Positions 1-10,145 of a DNA stretch of 64,000 nt are shown piece by piece. Under the pieces are notes generated by a model that worked only from the letters and a program-made list of their open reading frames with translations, had not been told where the DNA came from and did not search any database. Position numbers and translations under genes: made by a program. The stretch covers positions 434,001 through 498,000 of the forward strand of contig OY101119.1 of the NCBI GenBank assembly GCA_956465555.1. Reading direction: 5' to 3'. The stretch comes from Nitzschia sp. pyKryTriq1. Lineage: Eukaryota > Bacillariophyta > Bacillariophyceae > Bacillariales > Bacillariaceae. The stretch's first letter is position 1. Every line of letters begins with the position of its first letter.

Positions 1-21
1 CGCTCGCTTAGTATTCTTGGC

Positions 22-80
22 GGATGGTGATGGTGCTGGTGCTGGTGCTGGTGCTGCTGCTGGTGCTGATGATGATGCTC
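22..80 (+). repeat. GGTGCT / TGATGA microsatellite
   Basis: A run of GGTGCT hexamers passes into GCTGCT and GATGATGATG. It is a degenerate simple repeat. A short open frame through it gives only Val/Leu/Met low complexity and is not called as a gene. Confidence 0.8.
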
Positions 81-358
81 GAACAACTATCTCATCGCTC
101 AACGACGACATGTGAAACATACCACCAGATTTGCTGGTGTTGCCTTGGTCCTCGGACATTGCTGATTACAGTGCTGTTGGCTGTTAAAACAAGGAAAAGA
201 ATGGCTCTCTGCTACGGCTCGAAAGTCATTCCTTTTTCTTCCGACAGCTAGTCGTAATTCACTCGAATTCTTTTTGTTTTCGTGTCTCCTTTTTTATGTT
301 GACGTCTGCCTGCTTTCTTCTTGGATCCTACTCGTACGCCTACACACACTGCTGCTCT

Positions 359-359
359 G

Positions 360-395
<36 letters not shown>
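359..395 (+). repeat. (ATCA)9 microsatellite
   Basis: Nine uninterrupted ATCA units are followed at once by a GAGC/GAGT-rich stretch (395-417). It lies about 550 bases upstream of the channel gene start and is probably length-polymorphic. Confidence 0.9.
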
Positions 396-396
<1 letters not shown>

Positions 397-944
397 AGCG
401 AGCGAGTGAGCGAGCGGTCACTCACTCAATTCAAATACAGTAAACGAAACGAAACGGACCTCGGTAGCAGTAGAAGAGAACAGAGCGAGTATTTCGTAGA
501 ATAGAGTAGAGAGAAAAGAGCAATAGTAGTTTTCGCCAGATAAAAAAATTCGATTGGGAGTGATAATTCGCGCGTGTATGTGATATGGCGCTGCGTACGC
601 GCGCAATTTTTTTGGCGGGAGACGGCGGTTGGTATTTGCCGTTACAGCGGTTAAACTAGACTGAGGTCCAATGAGTCGTCGACCTGCGAAGAAGCAAAAA
701 GCCCGGCATAATGAACGAATTTGAATTTGCAGTGTTTTGGATTTATTGTTGTCAATACTACTGTAAAAGCATACCGGTAGTATGACTTGGGCTTTTATTG
801 CTGCCGGTACTTTTTATGCCTGAACATCACACATACAGCACGCTACGAGTATTGTGCCGTCCATCGATATAATATTGACAACTGAGAACTGAGACTTAAA
901 TTTTCTCTGAGTGCTATGAGTCCAGCATTCTATTATCACCTATT

Positions 945-2701
945 ATGCTAAGGCTACGTGGTGTCTACGATGCTTTTTCTCCGACAAAAGCAGAAAGCGA
1001 GAGTAGATCGGACGCTTCCGTGCGCTCAGATGGTGTGAACTCTCCACTACCATCCGCCGAACCAACCCAGGCGACTCGCCATTGGAATCCACCCCCCAAC
1101 GACGACTTGGATGGTGAGCCGCTTCATGTGGACTTTCGTTGCGCGTGCTTTAAACTGAGCAATATATCAACGGTCGACTTTACGGTATTGATCAAGTTTG
1201 TGGTAGTTTTCGAGTGGAACGATGAGCGGCTGATGAATCGAGAGGATATTGTCACAACGAACGACTTGCCTGGCGATCTTTGGGGTCCAGATATCGTTTT
1301 GGAGAACGCTCAAAATGACTGTGAGGTGATTTACGATTCGTTCTCTTTGCTAGACAACCAAACGGGTCGATTGAAGCGTACAGTCACTTTCCATGGAGCA
1401 GTTTATAATCCGATGGACTTGGAGGATTTTCCTTTCGATGCCGATGAGTTGGAAATGAAATTCATATCTATTTGCAACTGGCGCACGCTCGACGGATCGC
1501 GGTATGGCAACGATCCGTGCAACCGTATCTATACACTCCACCCGATGTTGCGCCGGAACGACGTCAAGTTCTTTATTCTAGGCTGGGGAGGTAAGTTTGC
1601 AAGAATGGAACGTGCCAAGGTTCTGGAAAACAATGGTGGTGCAGTCCCGTTGTTGTTACCGGAGTACTCAGTATCGGATTGATGTTTCGCGCCACTCCAG
1701 GAAAGATTCCCGAATTTCAAATTCTCGGTTGGTCTCAGAATGTTACAATTCCTGACGATGCTGCGATCCCCATGTGCTTCAAATTCGAGTTTCATTTAGT
1801 TCGGAAGGCCCAGTACTATTATCTGAAGGTTCTTCTTCCGCTGTGGCTTCTCGTAATTACTTCCGTGTCTGCGTTCGGTATTGAGCCGGAGGACCTATCC
1901 GGCAGACTACAGGTGTTGGTGACATTACTACTTTCGACCATTGCCTTCCTCTATGTCGTACAAGAATCGGTCCCCAAAATCAATCATCTGACTGTGATTG
2001 ACAAGGTTGTGATTGCCTCTCTAGGAGCCGTAAGTTTTATCTTATCTCAAAAAAGTGGTGTCTACAACTCTTCAACAACATATACATTGCATACCGCTCA
2101 TCCTTCGCTTTCAAATTTGAAGTTGATGCTTTCGGTTCTTGCCTCCTTTCTTGTCTCTATAGCACCGGCGGAATCGGCACGGGAGTTGAATGCAATCCTT
2201 GCTGCTGGCTATCAGAGCCTTTACATTTTGGCGAATCTACTTCTGATTGTACCCCCGCATCGACGGCACGTCAAACTGAGGGCTGCTTTAGTCAGCAAAC
2301 AGGAAACGCAAGATTTTACAAAGAGTGGTCGCTTCTTGTCGAAGCAACGCCTTGCCAGCTTCGGTGCAGACAAACCAAAATTGAGAAAGTCATATGACCT
2401 GAGTGGTGATGGCGGATTGGCACTTCGTGGCGACGATAGTTTAGACAGACTTGATCTCAAGGCGGACCATTTTACACGGTCGGCACGATCGGAGCGAAAC
2501 ACTAGTGGTGGTGGATTGGTGGCACTTCGTGGCGACAACAGTTTCGATAGACTTGATCCGCCCAATCCGAAGAATGATAGGAGGCAACAGCAGCAGCAGC
2601 AACAGCAGGAAGAGCTAATAGGCACGAGTGGTGGTGGAATGGCACTTGACGATGACGACAGTATGGATGGACTTGAAAGTCTGATGTCCCTTCATGCCTA
2701 A
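945..2701 (+). CDS. Pentameric ligand-gated ion channel (Cys-loop-like) subunit
   Basis: Proposed exons are 945-1590, 1701-2029 and 2216-2701, giving 486 residues. Intron 1 (GTAAGT...CAG, 110 bases) restores frame across an in-frame stop near 1680. Intron 2 (GTAAGT at 2030, acceptor at 2215) is less sure, since reading through it also stays open and would give 548 residues. The N-terminal half is a beta-rich ligand-binding region. It carries the family's F-P-F-D motif near residue 162 (NPMDLEDFPFD), but the two cysteines of the metazoan Cys-loop are not in place, as in prokaryotic members. Membrane segments follow: M1 near 252-275 (YYYLKVLLPLWLLVI), M2 near 277-303 (LQVLVTLLLSTIAFL) and M3 near 310-335, which becomes one continuous helix only if intron 2 is removed. 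The hydrophilic tail has a poly-Gln run (2587-2610) and no clear M4. No signal peptide is visible at the chosen ATG. The family assignment is firm; the ligand is unknown. Confidence 0.8.
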
Positions 2702-3642
2702 CTGGAACGAACTAGCCGACCGGTTCCTCCTCTAGCGAATGCTCCGAGTGGAGATCATTTATCTCTCTACTAGCTGCTATGAACCATAAAAAGAGATTGC
2801 TTCAATGCTCCTCCTACCGGTACGTTTTCGCTGCTTTACGATATAGTACTGTAGTATATCGTAAAGCAGCGAATAAGTGCACTGTCTAATTTAGTTACTA
2901 CCTTGACGGTCGTAACGTCTGCCCGTCGTAATGAATCCAAGTAGTCAATAGACATTTGACGGGGTCACTTTGGATCTTGACACCCAGCCATCAGAGATGG
3001 AGGGACCGTCGAGCCCATATCTGCGCCCAACCCAACACAACAACATCCGCCAACGACAATGGATGACGATTACCTAGACAGTTTAGCCTGTGATACGGTG
3101 CTAGAGCCGCTAAGTGGTATCACCGACAATTCGAACCCAGAATCCAGATCCGCAAGGTCAAGTATGGGGGGTGCGCTATCCAAGTTATGAGGATGATGGA
3201 AACACAAGTTCATGGTCCAACGGATGTCTGTACGCCTTCGGTTTCACTCTCGCTAGAGTATGGTCTGTCGCTGACCGCCCCCTTTGTCATCATTCCCAGC
3301 GTCAGTGGTGGTGGGAAATTCTACCGGTACAAGAATTCGATCTCAACGGAAACAGCGAAATCAACATATATGCCTGCCCATCATTCGCCGCCATCCGAGA
3401 TCGCAAAAACGCCATAGTAATACTAGCCAACGGATGCCGACACGCGCAAGCCGGCATTCACACGGCTCACACATACATACACACATACATCATGTTCTTG
3501 CTCCATAATATCCTCCTCCTTCTGTCTTTTCCCGATCTGATATCCAAGAACTGATATAATACCGTACCGTATCACTTCCCTATTACCATCCATCTTAACT
3601 TCTCTCGTCTCATCCACTTTTGTGAAATCGCATCTAACGACA
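2702..3642. other. Intergenic, with a hairpin and one small open frame
   Basis: This stretch contains a perfect inverted repeat (listed separately) and a 43-codon ATG frame at 3059-3190 on the plus strand (MDDDYLDSLACDT...). The ATG of that frame is preceded by CAACGACA, like the starts of nearby genes. It could be a small gene or a first exon, but no partner exon was found. Other frames here change composition without any motif and are not called. Confidence 0.4.
2827..2873. repeat. Perfect 19-bp inverted repeat with 9-base loop
   Basis: The left arm at 2827-2845 is exactly complementary to the right arm at 2855-2873. They are separated by GTACTGTAG. It lies about 125 bases after the stop of the channel gene. 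It could form a 3' UTR hairpin in the transcript, or be the remains of a small palindromic element. No target duplication was recognised. Confidence 0.85.
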
Positions 3643-4806
3643 ATGAGAAACGATATTGCCAAAGATACAGCAGCGTCCACCACCAAGGATGTTGAAACTG
3701 GAGGTTCGTCCACCAGCAAGAAGAGTAGTGGTTCCCCAATGAAAAAGTTGGCCAAGACATTTGCGCGGGCAATTAGAAAGAAGGCAAGGTTTGTCCAAGC
3801 CAAGCGCGAACCTGCCACCAGAGATGGACGTCAAGAGCGCGAAGTGGACAGTGACACCTCACTCGATGATGAAGAACGTCGCAAAACTGATGCGGAAGTC
3901 GACGAGCGCCAAAAGGCGTTGTATGACATGACGCTTCAAGCTAGCAACCAAGCCAAAACAATCGATGAGCTTCAAGCGGAACTGGCCACGTTGAAGGCCC
4001 AGGCGGAAAACCGAGCGATCCTTAATTCTGAGTCCGAATTGGCGAAACTCAAAGCCCAAGCCACCAAAATTTCTGTTGTTGGCGACGATGGACAAAAGGA
4101 GTACATCAATACATCCTTCTTGAATGGAACCTTCGGAGTTAACCCGAATCTTTGGTCGGTGCAATTTGAAGAGGATTCGCACCGATTCCGTCTGGCAGAC
4201 CTCCCCGACTTGGGAATTTATGTCGGAGGAAATTTCTTTGCCAATCTTGACGATGAAGTCGCCGAAGGCTTTCTGGAAGAACAGGATACGAAGCAAATCC
4301 TGAGCTTTTGCATCGACGAGCGAGTTTGGGTCACGGCCTCACTCCTTAAGATCTCGGATAAAGATATCGACAAGCTCATGGCCGCCAAACCGACTGATCT
4401 GTTTGCGGTGCTTATGAGTATGTCCGAGCGAGACGACTGTGAAGTCGAATTCGTCGTGGAAGGTATGGAATTCTTCACTGCTTCTATCCCAGGACTCATG
4501 TCCCACTTGAAGATGGATCCTGCACTTGAAAAGAAGCGTCGCGAGGCCTTGGAAACTCATGCCTTCCTTGGTGACATCATTCATCATATGCTGAGCAACG
4601 GGAGCGAACAAGATATCGGGAAAGAACTTGCTGATCAAGCCAACGATATCTTGGATGTTTTGATTGAATCCGGCTGGACCCGCACGGATGAAGGTCTCGA
4701 AAAAATGGTTCATTCCTTGATGAAAGCAAATCAGCTCGACACGCCTCTCATTTCTGAGGGGGGAGACGTTTCCGTCGTGGAATGTCGAACGGACGAATCG
4801 TGCTAA
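3643..4806 (+). CDS. Coiled-coil protein of an unnamed 'VGG' family
   Basis: This is a single exon of 387 residues. The ATG at 3643 is the first in frame. I cannot name the family. The N-terminus (1-65) is basic and Ser/Thr/Lys-rich. Residues about 75-145 have the heptad pattern of a coiled coil (TIDELQAELATLKAQAEN). A globular region follows with WSVQFEE, then IYVGGNFF, then VAEGFLEEQ and CIDERVWVTASLL. The C-terminal third is predicted helical (HAFLGDIIHHML). The same ordered motifs occur in the genes at 26508-27128 and 27365-28288, so three members lie within 25 kb. No catalytic motif, signal peptide or membrane segment is seen. A scaffold-like role is only a guess. Confidence 0.75.
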   Translation: MRNDIAKDTAASTTKDVETGGSSTSKKSSGSPMKKLAKTFARAIRKKARFVQAKREPATRDGRQEREVDSDTSLDDEERRKTDAEVDERQKALYDMTLQASNQAKTIDELQAELATLKAQAENRAILNSESELAKLKAQATKISVVGDDGQKEYINTSFLNGTFGVNPNLWSVQFEEDSHRFRLADLPDLGIYVGGNFFANLDDEVAEGFLEEQDTKQILSFCIDERVWVTASLLKISDKDIDKLMAAKPTDLFAVLMSMSERDDCEVEFVVEGMEFFTASIPGLMSHLKMDPALEKKRREALETHAFLGDIIHHMLSNGSEQDIGKELADQANDILDVLIESGWTRTDEGLEKMVHSLMKANQLDTPLISEGGDVSVVECRTDESC

Positions 4807-5054
4807 TTGCCGATCAAAACACACAACTACATTATTTGAACTACATGCATGGTACAGTATCTGAATCTATAAACGAGGCGAACAGCCCTTTTGCATACTA
4901 TAAGAAAGTCTACAATGTCATACTCTGTTGCAATAGACATCGTACCGGGTATGAGCAAAGTTTGATAAAGGATCTTCGAGTTGCGGTCTCGCCAGCCACG
5001 CCACATCACTACGTTTTTGGGCCAGTCTCTACTCGTCGTAGACTACTAGCTGTT

Positions 5055-5876
5055 TTAGTACAGCCGAATCAGAATATAAATAATCGGGTTTCCGGCTGGA
5101 TCAAAGACAAGGTTGGCATTTCCTCGGGGTGTCGCTGCTAGATCTCCACTGGTACCCGTCACCTGCATGTAACCACCTTCCTCGTCCGTGTTGCCTGACA
5201 AGGCTACAGTTCCATAGCCGTACATTCCTTCCGTGGTGAAAGTCAAAAAGAATGTGCAACATGCGAAATTCGTATTGATGTCGGAACCAATTGTACAAGA
5301 TCCCGAGGCTGTACCGACTTGGAATTGATCCGTCGCCAATCTTCCAGAAAAGGCAAACTTGGTACCCAAAGCGATAACATCTTTGCTGTATCCGAATTCA
5401 TCCATTAGCTGACAATGAATGAATTAACGAGCGAACGTATTAGAAATGCGATTCGTCATGGACATCAGTTCTACCGTGGTACTTGCGATAGACATCGTAC
5501 AAGTACTTACAATAACAAATGAAAGTTCTCCGTTTGGATCAAATTCCGGTGGCGCCTCAGGAATGAAGGGGAACTCTCGTTCAGCGTCATCTGTGTTTCG
5601 GTTCTGTCGACCAGTGACATCATCTGCTGCTTGCTGTTCTTCTTCTGCTTCCTTCTTTTTTTTGCTTTTGAGGGTCCGGTCGTGTGATGAGACGTCGCCG
5701 CCGCTGTCTCCTAAAAGCCCGTTGACCGAAAGCCTTCGCACTTCTTCTGCGATGTTTGGAATGGCTTCGAGCTCGGGCACCTCTTTCGTGGCAAAACCCT
5801 TGAGAATATTGGCCTGCGCCACTGAGATCCAGCACAGGAAGCTTGCTAATAACAATTGAATTGATCTCATTCTCAT
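5055..5876 (-). CDS. Secreted dirigent-like (AOC-barrel-like) protein, member A
   Basis: Exons are 5876-5511 and 5408-5055, with a 102-base intron (GTAAGT...CAG) in phase 0; 239 residues. Residues 1-22 form a signal peptide (LLLASFLCWISVAQA), followed by an R-R-L site (VRRLSVNG) and a Lys-rich stretch (LKSKKKKEAEEE). The second exon opens with LMDEFG and encodes a beta-rich domain with GSCTIG, an alternating hydrophobic strand pattern, a G-x-G-x-V-x-L-S-G strand and VTGTSGDLAATPRG. That last part resembles the closing region of plant dirigent and allene oxide cyclase barrels (V-x-G-x-x-G...A-x-G). Two relatives (22797-24004 and 24971-25815) share the signal peptide, the intron position and the D-E-[FI]-G start of the second exon. 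The molecular role is not known; secretion is well supported. Confidence 0.7.
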
Positions 5877-6878
5877 GACTGTGATAATGATGATGATGTT
5901 GTGTCAATGCTTGCTTGGTAGTACAGTACCGGCACTTGTAGTGTAGAAGTAATAACAAACGCACCGACACCGTGACTTGTTTTTAGTGGAGGGATGCATG
6001 CAACAAGGGGCTTTCGCACAACATGTAGTACCGGCAGTCTACAGCTAGTACTCGTGGGCATCAAAAAGTGGACATGTGGATTTTAAAGTCGGCAGACTCG
6101 ACGCGACCGCCGGTCGTGCGACATTCAGTAATCTACATGGCTGTAGATATATGCGAAAAATCCAAATTACTGCTAATGGCGGGAAAGCAAGGCGGGCGAG
6201 CATGAAATACATGTGATTTCCTAATAAAGCATCCTTTGAATGGACCCAGGTTTACTAAGTATTTCAAATTAACGCACGACTTTCTCTCGATCGCGCACCT
6301 GTTGTCGGAAGGATGTACCGGTACAGTGCTTGTACCGGTACAGTACGTGTACTGTACCGAGAAGTACTGGTACCGTACCCCGTACCGCGGTACCTGGTAC
6401 CGGTTTACCGGTACATACCGGTGCGTACCAGAGGTACAATAGTACCGGGGCACGCACGCAGTAGTACTCGTACCGGTAGGTACGGTAAGGCGGCGCGACC
6501 AATTCATTGGTCCCTGGGCACTACTGCAGACTGCACAGTACTGGTACTGTACAGGGTACCTGGTACCGGTACCGGTACAAGTACTGCACTGTACCGGTAA
6601 ATAGTAAATATGCCCGGTACTTCTGCACGACGCACGACAGACATGTTTCTCGCTCGCCGACGCGAGGAGTGAGTCGTACATTTTAGATTTGGGCTTCGCC
6701 GTTTCATTTGATATTATTTGCATTGTTGTTGTGCACTTTCGGCCAGGCTTGCAGGCACGACCGGTGCTTGTACGGTACCGTTTGACAGATTCGCACACTG
6801 AAGATCTCACTTCGTTGCCCACAACGACATAATCCTTAGAGTTTACGCAAAGCAACTTGGCTTTTGAAATATCAAATC
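5877..6878. promoter_or_regulatory. Divergent intergenic region, partly GTAC palindromes
   Basis: This kilobase separates the divergently transcribed genes at 5876 and 6879, so it should hold both promoters. No TATA-type site stands out. Its middle third is the GTACC/GGTAC island listed next. Long open frames over that island on both strands are Tyr/Thr/Gly/Val/Pro low complexity caused by the repeat and are not genes. Confidence 0.45.
6314..6600. repeat. Dense GTAC/CCGG palindrome island
   Basis: About 290 bases are packed with GTACCGGTAC, GGTACC, TACCGGTA and CAGTAC units in both orientations, giving many short perfect palindromes. It is the largest such island in the window. Similar, smaller islands lie near 17222-17275, 28473-28494, 35500-35610, 47184-47310, 51238-51275, 54331-54352 and 57452-57490, all outside coding sequence. 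Confidence 0.85.
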
Positions 6879-7729
6879 ATGGGTTTGATCGGTCTTGTTG
6901 CAGAGCTTGCTGTCCTCGGTGGATGTGCCGCTGCAGGTATTTATGTGTGCTTCTGTATTGCTTGGCTGCTTGGCTGCTTGGCTGCTTTCGTGGTTGCTGG
7001 TCGACGAACGGTCGACGAGATAGACCAGGCAGACGCAAGGTTGTTAAAATGCTCGAGAAGATTTCGCAAAAGCGGCTCCTCATCATCCACTCCTATTCCT
7101 CTCTTCTTCTTTTTTGGTCGGTCACAGTCACCACAAACTTTTTGTTGATTTACAGCTGCGAATTTTTTGAGCTGGGACGAAGTGAAGGAACCATCGGTCT
7201 CTTCTTCGTCGACCCCCCTAGCATGGACACCGGTGGTTCCTGCATTGAAATCAATGCAGATGAGTTCCAGGCAATGAATATCGACGACAAGGCCTGGGTA
7301 ACAGCCCGAGTGTGCGCCTGCATGGGCCTGGTCTTTGGGTTCATTCTGTCTGTTCTCGTCCTTTTCAAGCAATGCCTTTTCCCGTTGCCCTGCACTCAAC
7401 TCCTCGTCGACTTGTCTTCCATGACGATTCAAGTCTCGTTGGCTCTTGTGTACTTCATGTGGAAGAGTAATGCCTGCGATTTATACCAATGCAATTATGG
7501 ACAGGGTGGTACGTATTTGATCTTGACCCAAATCTTTTGGCTTGCGGCTGGATGCTTCACCCGATGCATGCGAGGTGGACGTTACGAACGACGAGATGAA
7601 ATCGCTGCCAAGAAAGCCCAGGCAGCTGCCGAAAAGAAGCAAAAGGAGGCCGAGGATCAACTAGCAAAAAGAGAGGCTGAAGTTGCGGCAAAGGAGAGGG
7701 AATTGGGAGGAGGCCACGACGACGTTTAG
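6879..7729 (+). CDS. Four-helix membrane protein with C-terminal coiled coil
   Basis: Exons 6879-6936 and 7128-7729 give 219 residues. The intron runs GTATTT...CACAG (191 bases) with a pyrimidine tract, and the acceptor at 7127 is the one that keeps frame. The next AG at 7155 would not. Four hydrophobic helices can be seen: residues 2-32 spanning the splice (GLIGLVAELAVLGG), one near 80-103 (GLVFGFILSVLVLF), one near 112-130 (VDLSSMTIQVSLALVYFM) and one near 145-165 (YLILTQIFWLAAGC). Cysteines are spread through the loops. The last 50 residues are a charged Ala/Lys/Glu coiled coil (AKKAQAAAEKKQKEAEDQ). The topology is tetraspan-like, but tetraspanin CCG signatures are not evident and I do not assign a family. 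An AATAAA signal lies at 7884. Confidence 0.7.
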
Positions 7730-7980
7730 GAACAGCGCGCTCTTGGCCCAATTCCTGTCCAATGAGGAGGTTTAGGGGAGTATCTACTTTCCCTTGTGAA
7801 CGACATCAGTGGTACACCCCCAGCCAAATCAATCAATATCCAATCCTGAGAAAATATAGGATGAGAAGATACGTTTTGAAAACAATAAAGGTATAGACGA
7901 GCTGTCACATCATGGAAATACGCGGTTCTAAAATCAATTATTTCCGGATCGGAAGGAAGGAAGAATCATCATCGTCCTCA

Positions 7981-9354
7981 TTATTCCATCAATCCTAGAT
8001 TCTTCAAGTAAGCCGAGTCCTTCTCAGGTAGAGGAGGCGCAGATGGCAACGGGTGACAGTGCACTTCCTTCTCATTCTTATTACTATTTGTTGGTTCCGC
8101 ATCACCATTGGTAGATGATGTTTCGGGGACCGCCGCCCCTGGCAGTGGCTGTTCCAAGTCGTATCCGGAAAGATCCATGACTTGAAATTCATTGGTCAGC
8201 TGTCGTTTGTGGAGGATGTAAATATGTCGCTGTACGGTTCGTTGAAAGATGACGACGATGATAATAATCCCCACTAGAAATCCAATGATCGCCATGAAAA
8301 TGGCGAGCACGACCAGAAATACCAGAAAGGCTTCTCCACAATCACCACCCCCGCCACCATCAGAACTATGACAACAATCGCAATCCCCGCAGTCGTCACC
8401 ACCAGCCTGGACGCTTCGACTCGCTGTATTAGCCCCGCCTGCGGATGATGTTTCGTCGTCGCAACAGCAACAACAGTAGAAACATGGTCCAGGATCGCCG
8501 TAGTAATACACGGAAGGATAGTGGTAGCGCCCAATACAACAACCATCACAACAATTGTCGCAAGCGTCTCTTCGACTCTGATTCCGTTGACGACGCGAAT
8601 GGTAGTATCCACTTCGTTCAGCATAGGTGGGTTGATATTCTCGTGCTGCTTCTCCTACCTCACTCCTGCTGCTACTACGAGCACCCAACGGATGAACGGC
8701 GGGGAATTGCTCAAGCGAGCCCTTGACGGAACAACCATGCTGGCAGAGCATCATAGTACCAAAGATTCCCAAAAGAACCAGCAACACCAAGAATCCAAAA
8801 AGATAATACACCGCCACAGGATAGTTTGGATTGATATAAGCTGGTAAGCTTCGGTCCGGATCCATCCAAGACACTACCCACCCGAGCAATGCAATCACAG
8901 CTTGAAGGCTCAAAGTTGCCATACAGAGATCGCGCGACACCATCAAGACATATTTGGCTCGTCGTCGAATCATCATTTGCGACGAAGAAGAGTTGTTGGA
9001 TATGGGTTGCAAATGATAATCAAACAAACATTCCGTACACTTGGAAAAGGCTCGATCCGTCTCATGGATTCGCCATTGGTCCAGGCATCGTCGGTGCACC
9101 CACTTCGATCCACCCCTGCACTGACAAGGGGCAATCATGTCCCCTGGATCATCATCTTCGAGGCAGATGCGGCAGGATTTCCCTTCATCTTCATTGTTTC
9201 CTCCTCGTTCCACTTTTTGATAAGAAGGAGGGGAAATGTTAACGTTATCGTCAATGCTAACGTTGAAAGACTCGGAAGGAGTTTGTGCTGCGGCTTTCTT
9301 GGCTGTCTCATCCTTGCTTTTCTTTTCCGAGGAAAGTGGGTCCTCTTTTGTCAT
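7981..9354 (-). CDS. RING-CH (MARCH-type) membrane E3 ubiquitin ligase
   Basis: A single exon of 457 residues; the ATG at 9354 is chosen because the frame upstream has only a GTG. Near residues 64-115 is a complete RING-CH finger in the C4HC3 order: CRICLEDDD, CQCRGG, WVHRRCLDQW and CTECLFDY. MARCH-type ligases use this finger to bind E2 and ubiquitinate membrane proteins. Three hydrophobic segments follow (near 140-160, 178-203 and 345-375). Between the second and third is a very Cys-rich cytosolic or luminal loop containing CDNCCDGCC and CFYCCCCCDDE, which the family does not normally have. The tail has a Y-D-L-E sequence and a Pro-rich segment (PLPSAPPLPEKDS). The ligase assignment is firm; its substrates are unknown. 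Confidence 0.88.
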   Translation of the reverse strand: MTKEDPLSSEKKSKDETAKKAAAQTPSESFNVSIDDNVNISPPSYQKVERGGNNEDEGKSCRICLEDDDPGDMIAPCQCRGGSKWVHRRCLDQWRIHETDRAFSKCTECLFDYHLQPISNNSSSSQMMIRRRAKYVLMVSRDLCMATLSLQAVIALLGWVVSWMDPDRSLPAYINPNYPVAVYYLFGFLVLLVLLGIFGTMMLCQHGCSVKGSLEQFPAVHPLGARSSSRSEVGEAAREYQPTYAERSGYYHSRRQRNQSRRDACDNCCDGCCIGRYHYPSVYYYGDPGPCFYCCCCCDDETSSAGGANTASRSVQAGGDDCGDCDCCHSSDGGGGGDCGEAFLVFLVVLAIFMAIIGFLVGIIIIVVIFQRTVQRHIYILHKRQLTNEFQVMDLSGYDLEQPLPGAAVPETSSTNGDAEPTNSNKNEKEVHCHPLPSAPPLPEKDSAYLKNLGLME

Positions 9355-10145
9355 TATTTTGTGCACTCAAAATCTTGATATTTAATCGAAGAACGATGTT
9401 GACACAGTCTGATTATTATTGTTGCAACTAATACGAGTACCAGTACAGTACCAGATGTTTGTCCTGTGAATTGGACACGGGCCGATATTCCAGTAGGTTG
9501 TTGGCTTTTTGTGTCTCTCGGATCGCGTATCTCTCGTGTCTCGTGCCATCGCAATCATCTTACAGTACTATTATTAGTACAGTACATACCACCGGTAGAG
9601 AAAATGTTTTATTCGTGTCGAATGTCGAAACTCGAACGACTTGAAACTGGCATCCAAAGTCGACTTATTAGTCGCACTCTTCTCCTCCGTTATTTATTGT
9701 TTCGTGAGCCAGACAGACGGAGACATCAGTGACCTCATCGACCTCCTGCTCGGAGCGAGAGGCGGAGGAGTCGTCGTAGTCCACAGCACCGGTATGTATA
9801 GTAGGTAGCAAAGCGTAATATAGCCAACCTTCAATCTACAATAATGTACAGTAATATGAAACTTCCGGAAGCGAAGACCCTAATAATTTTTACCACCCGA
9901 CTGCGGAAGCCACGCCCACCATCATACCGGTGCAGTACCATGCAGTATGATGATGATGATTCTCACACGAAGTACCATCAGGTACTACTCGTACTACTAG
10001 AGTAGGCACCTCACCATCTGTTGGCCGCCATTTTTTCTCCTTCTCCGTAGGTTGCTCGAAGTGATGTTGGAGGAGTGACAAACGATAACGACACAGTACT
10101 TTTTCATCCCTGATTTTTTTTTGAAGAAGATAGATTACTTTCAAC
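9355..10145. promoter_or_regulatory. Divergent intergenic region
   Basis: It separates the RING-CH gene (leftward) from the second channel gene (rightward). It contains scattered GTACCAGTAC/CAGTAC motifs near 9437-9455 and 9565-9590, and several ATGATGATG runs near 9950. No gene is visible. Confidence 0.4.

Larger units (their letters stand above)
1..944. other. Gene-free left edge with simple repeats
   Basis: No convincing coding region is visible. The stretch holds a GGTGCT/GATGAT-type repeat at its start, an ATCA tetranucleotide array, and then the 5' flank of the channel gene that begins at 945. Short reading frames here are made of the repeats or lack any recognisable protein character. 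Confidence 0.6.

Noticed and set aside
1660-1700. In-frame stop in the first channel gene, suggesting a broken gene
   Set aside because: A GTAAGT donor at 1591 and a CAG acceptor at 1700 remove it and keep the frame, joining matching family sequence on both sides.
6133-6855. 240-codon minus-strand frame and overlapping plus-strand frames
   Set aside because: The translation is Tyr/Thr/Gly/Val/Pro low complexity produced by the GTACC palindrome island; no domain and no normal start.
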